Source: Daphnia pulex (taxonomy: Eukaryota; Arthropoda; Branchiopoda; Diplostraca; Daphniidae). From it: a stretch of 64,000 bases of DNA. Position 1 is the first letter of the stretch; every line of letters begins with the position of its first letter. The DNA lies in the NCBI RefSeq assembly GCF_021134715.1, contig NC_060028.1, positions 6,098,501-6,162,500 of the forward strand, written 5' to 3'. This document shows positions 56,831 to 64,000 of the stretch, one piece after another. The notes under the pieces are model-generated. The model had not been told where the DNA came from and made no database searches. It saw only the letters and a list, made by a program, of their open reading frames with translations. Made by a program: the position numbers and the translations under genes.

Positions 56831-59800
56831 TATCCATAATGTACTCCATTTTACCGGCAAATTGTTACGGAATTTTTGTAGGCCAGCAGAGACTCCAGTA
56901 ATATTAAGGTTTAGACCGGTATAATTGACAGTCTGAATAACATATTCCAAAAGATAATATATTTAAAAAATTGACTAGATAACACGCTGACATCATATTA
57001 CCACCCTGTGTACGAACGAAACACTCCCATAATGTGTAACGTCAAAATTCTCAACACCAGAAAAGCCGATAAACCTGGGATTCGTAGTTACTTCATCAGG
57101 AAATAATTTTTCTCCGCATCGGGATTCATGCATGCGCTTTCCGGACTCTTCGGAACGACACGGGCGGCACGGACAAGTGTCGCAATCTATAAGTCAGATA
57201 AAAGGGCTGGTAACTCACACGTTAGGCTTGAGCAAATTTTCCATTTGAGTCAATGATGAAACGAATGCAAAATGCAATTAAATGTGAGAGGAAGAGGTAA
57301 GAAAAAAATTGACGTTAACGCAAAAATGTCTATATCATATTGCATGTTGATATTTAACGAATAAGAAAAACCCATGCATCTGGAAAAAAATGTATCTCAG
57401 CTCGTTGCGTGCTTCGATAAGAAAAGAAGTTAGAAGGATAGATTGACATGGCAACTTCCTTTTTCAAATAACGTGGATGAAAACGTTACATTTTAGAATC
57501 AATTTTTCTAGTTCAAACGGTGGCACGTCAGGTTAAGAAAAATCACATGAACCTTGCACAGCCATGCACGACCCGCTCTTCGATTTCACATAACCATTGG
57601 ATCGTCCAAATATCTATTGTAATATAAAAAAAAGGTTAAAAAAATTAGCTAATTTCTTGATGAAAGTTAGCTAATAGTTGAATTCATTGCGCTAGAATAA
57701 AAAATAATCAGCCATAACTAAAGCAAGATTTTCCAAGACTAAATCAAGTTATATGGTCAGATTACAAAAAAAATTATGCAAGATTTCATATATTATGTTG
57801 TGATCACACCTAATGGCTTATTCATGTATCGGGATATCTTGCGGTAGGACAACGGACGCGGATTCCTGGATTCTTCGACTTGTTGAATAAAGGTATGGTA
57901 ATTATTATACTTGACACACTTTTTCAAAAGAAAATACACCAATATGATGTTGGAAAAACGGTGTGAAATAGTTCCTCCGACCAATGTGAGCAAAGGTAAC
58001 AAACTCCCAAAAAACAGGTATTTAGTGGTCGAGTAAGCACTGGATACGAATTCACGTCGAGCGAGTGATTCGTCGTATTTTCAAGAACAAATTCCTAATT
58101 CATGAATCATTGCTAACATATCATGGTGATATTTTTTTTTAGTTTGCGGATGAATTAACCTGTAAAGCTGTTTATTCTTGATGGTACTAGTTTCTCTCAA
58201 ATCATTTACATTTTTATGTGTCTTAATTGTTTGTAGGCTAGGTTTCCAGCTGTTTCTGATTAACCTACAAATTAAGTTGCTTAACTCATTGATAACAAGT
58301 TTTACCAACGTTTTAGAGTAAGCTGCTTACGATTCTATATTTCTTGTCGCTTATGATTAACAATGAAAGAGGTTTAACTCGATGCTTAACTCGTTTTCTC
58401 GAATTCCTCCAAAATTATTTGTCTCTTTTCTTGACGTCTGACGCATCCGATCCGTCCACCGATTCATCCACCACCAAGTCAAAAAAACCTGAGGCTCTTC
58501 TAGCAGACAAAAAGTTCCTTCAACTGTTTAGTTGCGCGATGTAAAAAAATGTTAAAAAAGATCTCAAACAGCACTATTGTAAAAATATGCAACTCATCAT
58601 CCGATCCAGTTCTACAATACAGAAAGATAGTACTTAGATAATGAAAAAAGCATATCTTGACGAAATGATTGTTTTTTTTTCTATATTGGATGCAAAATTA
58701 CTTGCTCGTTAAAAACAAAATTAAAACATTTTTCACAGAGGGAACCTTCAGGGTTTGAGGAAGTGCATTTATTATTTTTATATTATCGTTCTTTTTCTTT
58801 TTGTCTATGCATTGTTTAAGTACACCAGTGGAATTACTAGAGAGCTCGTTTGGCTAGAGTTATTTTCCATACTACGTAGTGAATAGATTATGAAGATGCA
58901 TTATTTAGGATTCCTGTTTAGTAAAACAACTGCTTTTTTGGGTAAATAATGTCTTGCTAGTTAGCAGTAATTGAAATTTTTTTGGAAATCATTTCATCCA
59001 TGAAATAAACTTTAAATAAAACCACTCAGAAATGTTTTTTCTTGAAAATAGTATTTATAATAAGCATCATTTTTAAGAAAATTTTATGTTATCCATATAC
59101 CTCAATTTCAGAAAGAGGTAGCATAGCTTTCGTTTGTCCATAGCTTTAGTTTTTTGTCCAAGTGAACAGGCACTGGTGACAAATTTTATCAAGCGTAATA
59201 AGTCCATCTGACATCTTGTGTAATGTGAATGTCATCACTGACAAATGTAAGTTAAAACGTAATACCACATTCTATTGAACCCTCACTGTCTATTTCAAAC
59301 CTAGGTATTTGGCTGTGTGATTTACTCGTTCAGTGACATAATCAAAAATGTCTTTTGTTTGGGTATGATGAATTCGTGAATTGAACCTGTCTTATTAGTC
59401 GCAAACGAATTGCTTTTTCATAAAGGTTCATGTTTAGCACTACATCCCTTGCATTAGTCTTGAAAAATTTTCATCGGTCATAATAGTCAGTTTATAGTAC
59501 TTTGCACATTAAGCACACACGTTAAGATTTATAGACAGTTTTTGTGGAAAGTTTTTATAACTGATTACCTTTTTCCTTGATTACCTATTATGACCTGATA
59601 ACCTATTATTCTTGCTGACATTTTTTTTCAAATACGAGCCTTAACAACAGTTTTGCCAGAGATTGGATTCACTGGAATTGTTGATGTATACTCTAATTCT
59701 AAGTGAAGTACTACCTAACTGTGTTTATTTTCTAATTGTAATAGTTTAATTTTTTAATGTAATCGTTGCTTAACAAATAAAAAAAACTAAAAAAGCCAAA

Positions 59801-61263
59801 TAGTAACTAATTGTCAGATCCTTAAAAAAGAAAACGAAAATTAATCGAAATTTTAATTGAATTTTTTACTTAAGTGTAATCGCAAGGAGAGGTTTCGGGA
59901 AGTAGGTAAATAAGAATACAATAAAAGGGAACGGGTATAATTGCAAGAGAAAGAATATAAATTCCAGGAAGAAGAAAGAAGCCATTAAGGGAAAGTGAAG
60001 TGTATACTCGACAGGTTGGATTAGAAAGAGAAATAATGGGAAAAAAACAGCAAATTTACCTGAGTGACAGGAAACTATGCTGGCCAGACTGAACAGGAGG
60101 AAGAAGAAGCGGGCAAGGGGGAAGCTGGAACTGGAACAAATAAATAGGAGACAAATCGCCGAGCTCCTGAAAGATTTAGGTAAACACATATGATATGGTT
60201 AATTTTTAAACTTATTTAAAATAAAACTGATACCTTTGTATACATTTGTAGCCAACGTGATAAAAAAACTTACCAGTGATGAAGGACACGAGAATAACCA
60301 GCAGGAATTGCAGTTCAGCAGGGTAAAAAAGTAATGAGTGAATAATAGAATCAATAAGAAATGGTAAATGGAAGTCTGCTAACAACCACATTAGCAATAC
60401 CCGAAGAATTGTTCGTGCTTATTTTTCAACGGCAAATTGGGACATGATATTGTTTTGACTTACGTTGACTAATTAATTTGAAAAATCAGAAAATCAGTGG
60501 ATATTCAATTGCTTATCATAAATCGTTTTAATAAAGTGTAGGTCTAGATATAAGATGATTAGTCAGGATCAACGATGAGTATTTGTTCGAGGGACCTAAT
60601 AAAGAGAAAAAACACTTAAAAACTTTGAAGATTACGAAAAAAAATGAATCTATTGTTACTCTGGGTCTTTCTCGCGTAAAAAAAATCCCAGAATCTTTCT
60701 ATTCAACAAGAGCTGCAAACTAAAACGAGAGGCAGGTAAATTGTGTTTCATTAACCGAACTGTTGACGCACACACATTTTTTCATGTTTTAAAAGTTGAA
60801 CACGCAAAAGAATTTAAGATTTTTAAAAAATAATAAAAAAACCAAATCGGTTTACAAAAAACCGAGACTAAATGAATTCCACAAATACCGAAGTACTGAA
60901 GTACAAAACCTTCGGACTTGGGTTGAAAAAAACCAAACAGAACTGGGCAACAAACATGAAATGAATGCACATGATTTAGAAATCTCTCTCGCTGACACTT
61001 TCAGAATCTTTTGTCAGCAACTCAATATCTGTGGAACACAACGACCTGGAACATAAATTCCATTTCCTCCACTACGCAATCGAACAATCTAGAAAAAAGG
61101 GAAAAAATTTGTATTTAAGTTTTGAAAATAAAATAAAATTTATTTTGAAAATTAAGAACAATCTTTCAAGACCTTCTCTTAAGCAGTTGTAAAACAGGAG
61201 AAGAATGTCTTCTTGACCACATGTAGATAAATCCAGCATAGCTCCATTTTTCCACAGCTGCTC
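56831..61263. other. AT-rich region without a firmly supported gene
   Basis: Short minus-strand frames 57793-58002 and 58081-58308 and plus-strand 58344-58544 have no motif. Exon-like pieces at 60078-60320 are listed separately. The plus frame 60796-61056 (KSVYKKPRLNEFHKYRS, then TWVEKNQTELGNKHEM) is mildly protein-like but unrecognised. Confidence 0.4.
60078..60324 (+). CDS. Possible two-exon small basic protein, unknown
   Basis: ATG 60078 opens MLARLNRRKKKRARGKLELE, then QINRRQIAELLKDL, and runs to the donor TTTAG/GTAAAC (60179/60180). The acceptor TTTGTAG at 60250 continues in phase with ANVIKKLTSDEGHENNQQEL up to AGG/GTAAAA at about 60322, or to a stop shortly after. A very basic start followed by an amphipathic helix would suit a nucleic-acid-binding or gag-like N-terminus. 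An in-frame stop lies just before the ATG, which supports the start. No family is recognised. Confidence 0.3.
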
Positions 61264-61430
61264 TTAAATTTTAGAAAGCGACCCGCTGTCGATGGTTTTG
61301 TCCGGTAAATTGAGGTTGTACCTCAAATTGGCCGGAGCAACACTGGCCAGTGATGCAGTTTCTACAACCCGTTCGGGGTGTATTGCCACGTAGTAAGAGA
61401 ACGTATTAGGATTGAGGACGTTCTCTCCCG
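61264..61430 (-). pseudogene. Fragment resembling strawberry notch (SBNO) helicase
   Basis: On the minus strand one frame reads YYVAIHPERVVETASLASV, then APANLRYNLNLPDKTIDSGS and LSKI before a stop at 61266-61264. In Strawberry notch proteins the block VVETASLSSVxPPxVxY, then a LP-x-x-x-I-x-x-GxLSxLQLEA-like stretch, precedes the helicase Walker A motif. The LQLEA and Walker A part is not found downstream; a stop follows LSKI. Upstream sequence is frameshifted. The assignment rests on this one block and needs a profile search. It may be a retrocopy or an exon of a broken gene. Confidence 0.45.
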
Positions 61431-63410
61431 AAAAAAAACGCCGTCAGGCAGGGAGTCCCTCGACTTTATCGTGGGGAAGGGCCAGGAGATGGTGGTGCCA
61501 TACTCGATCCAGGGCGAGAATCCTCTGATATATAATAGATAATAGTCAGGGGGTCGAAGGCCGACCAGCTTTTGGTTTATCCGCCTTCGCAGGTTACCTT
61601 AAAAATTTTATGCACACAATAAGAAATAATGTTAAGTACAAACAACCAGATAAAAAGATTGAAATTCGTTTGTTTGACAAACTCGTGAGCCAGCTGGCAC
61701 CTTTCAGCAATTTCAGATGAAATAAAGTTGAAGAGCGAATGAGAGCGTTCCCACTTTGCTCTTGATGAAGTTTTTGTCGTTTGATTCACAGAATTCAACA
61801 GCCAGTGATTAGGATGCTGATACCTGCTTGTAGTAACTCAGCACATCGCAAACAGCAAGCAGCAATCTATATCAAGGACACTTTCATCCATACATACATA
61901 TCAAGGGACATACATAAGAAGCCCAACTGTGGTGTACAAAGTAGACGAAACATACGAAAGTAGGGACAGTTAAAGAGTACACGAATGCTATACACATTAA
62001 AAACGGGTCACTTCTCACTGAAGCACTTACGCATCAATAGAGAAATGCAACCAGCTACGAACGTTTGGAATCTCATAGAGATTCAATTATCAGTATAGTT
62101 AAAATAACCTAACAAACAAAGCTAACAAAAAATTATATAGTAAAACGTTTATTTTTAGGAATTGTAACATCCAGCACTGATCTTTTTCTGAAATCAGAAG
62201 AATAAACCCCATCAGAATAAAAACGTTACTGATCAGCTATTACGTGCAATGGTTCTTTTCGGCAGTAAATTTCGATTTTCAACATATTTTCTTCGAAGAT
62301 TACATCCAGACTTAAAACACCAATTAAACAAATCTGAAGAAATGCAAAGTCTAGCCTTCTATATATACCCAGTTCAGAGTCCTTCCAAGATAATAAAATT
62401 TTCCCCAGTGCTTTGATTGAAGGATAAATAAAAACAATTGACTGTAATGAGAAATTAAGGAATTGGTAGGAATTTTACATTGTGTGGCACACCCCACTAC
62501 TCTAAATCACACGAAATTGTGTGTTTCACACATATTAGATACACGTCTTAACATTACGTTTTTGAAGCTGCTAGCATTTTTGAATCTGAAAATAAGAAAA
62601 CAATTGGATGTTAAATTTTAAAATAATTTTGGAAGGCTACAAAACCCCCAACGGATCCTTCATCTACAAAGCACCCTGATGGATCAATGTTGGCCTTTGA
62701 AGTGCGGACTCAGTCATCTATCAAGAATTTCGAGAAAACTCTACAATACTCATTCACAAATCAAGATTTATTTTAGAAGCTTTGAAACACCGTCACCTCA
62801 ACTCTAAGAACTGCGAATGACTCAAATTCCTAGGATACGCCGTCCCCGGTAAAATTAATCTTATTTAAACCATAATTTTACTAAACACAAAATTTTTTTT
62901 TTATTAGTGAAAACAAACTGGCCGGTGGGTCGTATGCAATGCATACACCGTTACGATTGGGAAAGAGACATACAAGGGAGTGGGAACCCACAGAGCGTAA
63001 AAATAAACTGGCTGCTTGTAAATATGCCTTCTATCTCCAAAAATATGAAGAAAAAAAGAAAAACTGTGAAAATTGACGTATGAGTTAATTTAAAATGTAT
63101 GACATGATCCTCAATGTAACTTTGATTTCGTTGTAACTACCACTCTAAAGAAATTGCCGAGTCCATAAAAAATAATGAAAAGGTGAAAGAAAAGTCCCGT
63201 GCATGTTTGCAAAAACAAAAACAAAACAAAAAACGCCCATGATGTTCGAAAGATATTCAACTATGAGAAACGTTTCGATAATTGGTCGTTTAATAAAACA
63301 ATAAGAAATAAAAAGAAATTTGAATACGGTAGCATGATTCGGCAAGGTGATAAGCTTTTTCGAACCTTACAGGTAGAAAAAGGTTTTGTTTATTCTATTT
63401 TAATGAATTT
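61431..63410. other. AT-rich region with unplaced exon-like pieces
   Basis: 62730-62852 reads FILEALKHRHLNSKNCE, then a stop, then LKFLGYAVPG before GTAAAA; after an acceptor TTATTAG at 62908 two frames stay open to about 63075 (one contains ENKLAGGSYAMHTPLRLGKR). Because the two phases cannot be told apart, I do not call a gene. 63199-63426 has no motif. Confidence 0.3.
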
Positions 63411-63800
63411 TCAAATTCATTTTTAATATTTTCAAATAAATATTTAATATTTTAAAACAGAATAAACAAATATAAGTAATAAAAAATACATTTGTTTGAT
63501 TTTTTGGCGCAAATTTTAAAAAATTGTGAATTTCAATCACAAAATAAACATATAAAACATTGCCTAATCTAGATGAAGGTATTTAAGGATAGGGAATCAC
63601 ATAAAGCTTAAACTAAATCAATTTCTGGACACATTGATTGGTAATTTTACAGATAAAAAACGAAAACCCCAATTTTGCATATACCCCCGAGAGACGATGG
63701 GCCTCCTATACTAGCGAACCTGGAGGGGAATCTTGGGACCCTTTACTGAACACCCGCCGTTTCTCCCAAGAAACTGGGATAGCGCGAGAGTGTACCTGTT
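63411..63800. repeat. Dispersed repeat, second copy of 9768-10084
   Basis: It shares the ordered blocks listed for the first copy (GGCGCAAATTT, GTGAATTTCAATCAC, GGGCCTCCTA, AGCGAACCTGG, GGGACCCTTTACTGAACACC-like, CGAGAGTGTAC). It is about 70 bp longer because of an insertion near 63580-63650. An LTR or a nonautonomous element is possible; the ends are not defined. Confidence 0.7.
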
Positions 63801-64000
63801 ACTTATTAAAAACCTTTTGTAAAAATTGAAAAAACGTGAAAATTGAACATGTTTTCGTTTTTTCTGCCTTTACAGAAAAATTTAAAAAAAAATACAATTT
63901 ATAAATAGCAATAACTCTGAAACTAATTACATGAAAAATCTAAAAATTTGACAATTCTTAGTGTATTGTTCATTGCACACTCCAATTTGTATAAAAATCT
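63801..64000. other. AT-rich end of window
   Basis: I see no gene or repeat structure in the last 200 bases. Confidence 0.4.

Overview
The window is arthropod nuclear DNA, most probably from a cladoceran crustacean such as Daphnia. The evidence is short GT-AG introns of about 50-150 bp in housekeeping genes, a bicoid-class Pitx homeobox gene, a DUF4789-like secreted protein family, an interstitial run of the arthropod telomere repeat TTAGG, and BEL/Pao, copia, Tc1/mariner, hAT and L2/CR1-type transposon remains. The species call is inference; nothing in the sequence names the organism.

Layout. 1-11.6 kb is a transposon graveyard: a frameshifted copia pol relic (740-1830), a decayed 48-bp coding minisatellite (3.8-4.5 kb), a BEL/Pao element with most of its reverse transcriptase missing (about 4.9-9.3 kb), and a TA-flanked MITE (10085-10652). 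11.8-17.6 kb is the gene-rich core. DDX46/Prp5 (17 coding exons, 1004 aa) and RanBP1 (5 exons, 228 aa) lie head to tail on the plus strand, and every splice junction can be read in phase. 20.4-27.8 kb on the minus strand is a complete three-exon Pitx gene (547 aa) with two large introns; its last two exons build a K50 homeodomain. 28-36.5 kb is microsatellite-rich DNA without a supported gene, including a 72-bp telomere-type repeat. 36.5-41.3 kb holds palindromic transposons nested in each other: a foldback element split by a 557-bp hAT MITE with a perfect 8-bp target duplication, and a three-level nest that contains a 940-bp near-perfect hairpin. 44.2-48.2 kb is a tandem duplication of small secreted cysteine-rich protein genes; copy A keeps a DUF4789-like core and copy B has lost it. 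49.5-52.6 kb carries two broken Tc1-like transposases in opposite orientations. 54.9-56.8 kb is a 5'-truncated L2/CR1-type LINE on the minus strand. 57-64 kb is AT-rich, with a fragment resembling the strawberry notch helicase and several exon-like pieces I cannot name.

Function. DDX46 (U2 snRNP remodelling ATPase) and RanBP1 (nuclear transport) are housekeeping genes. Pitx is a developmental regulator in a large intron-rich territory. The DUF4789-type pair looks like a lineage-specific, diverging secreted family. I see no operon, CRISPR array, viral genome or novel defence-like system. The most informative non-gene structures are the nested palindromes and the duplicated, partly exon-deleted DUF4789 locus.
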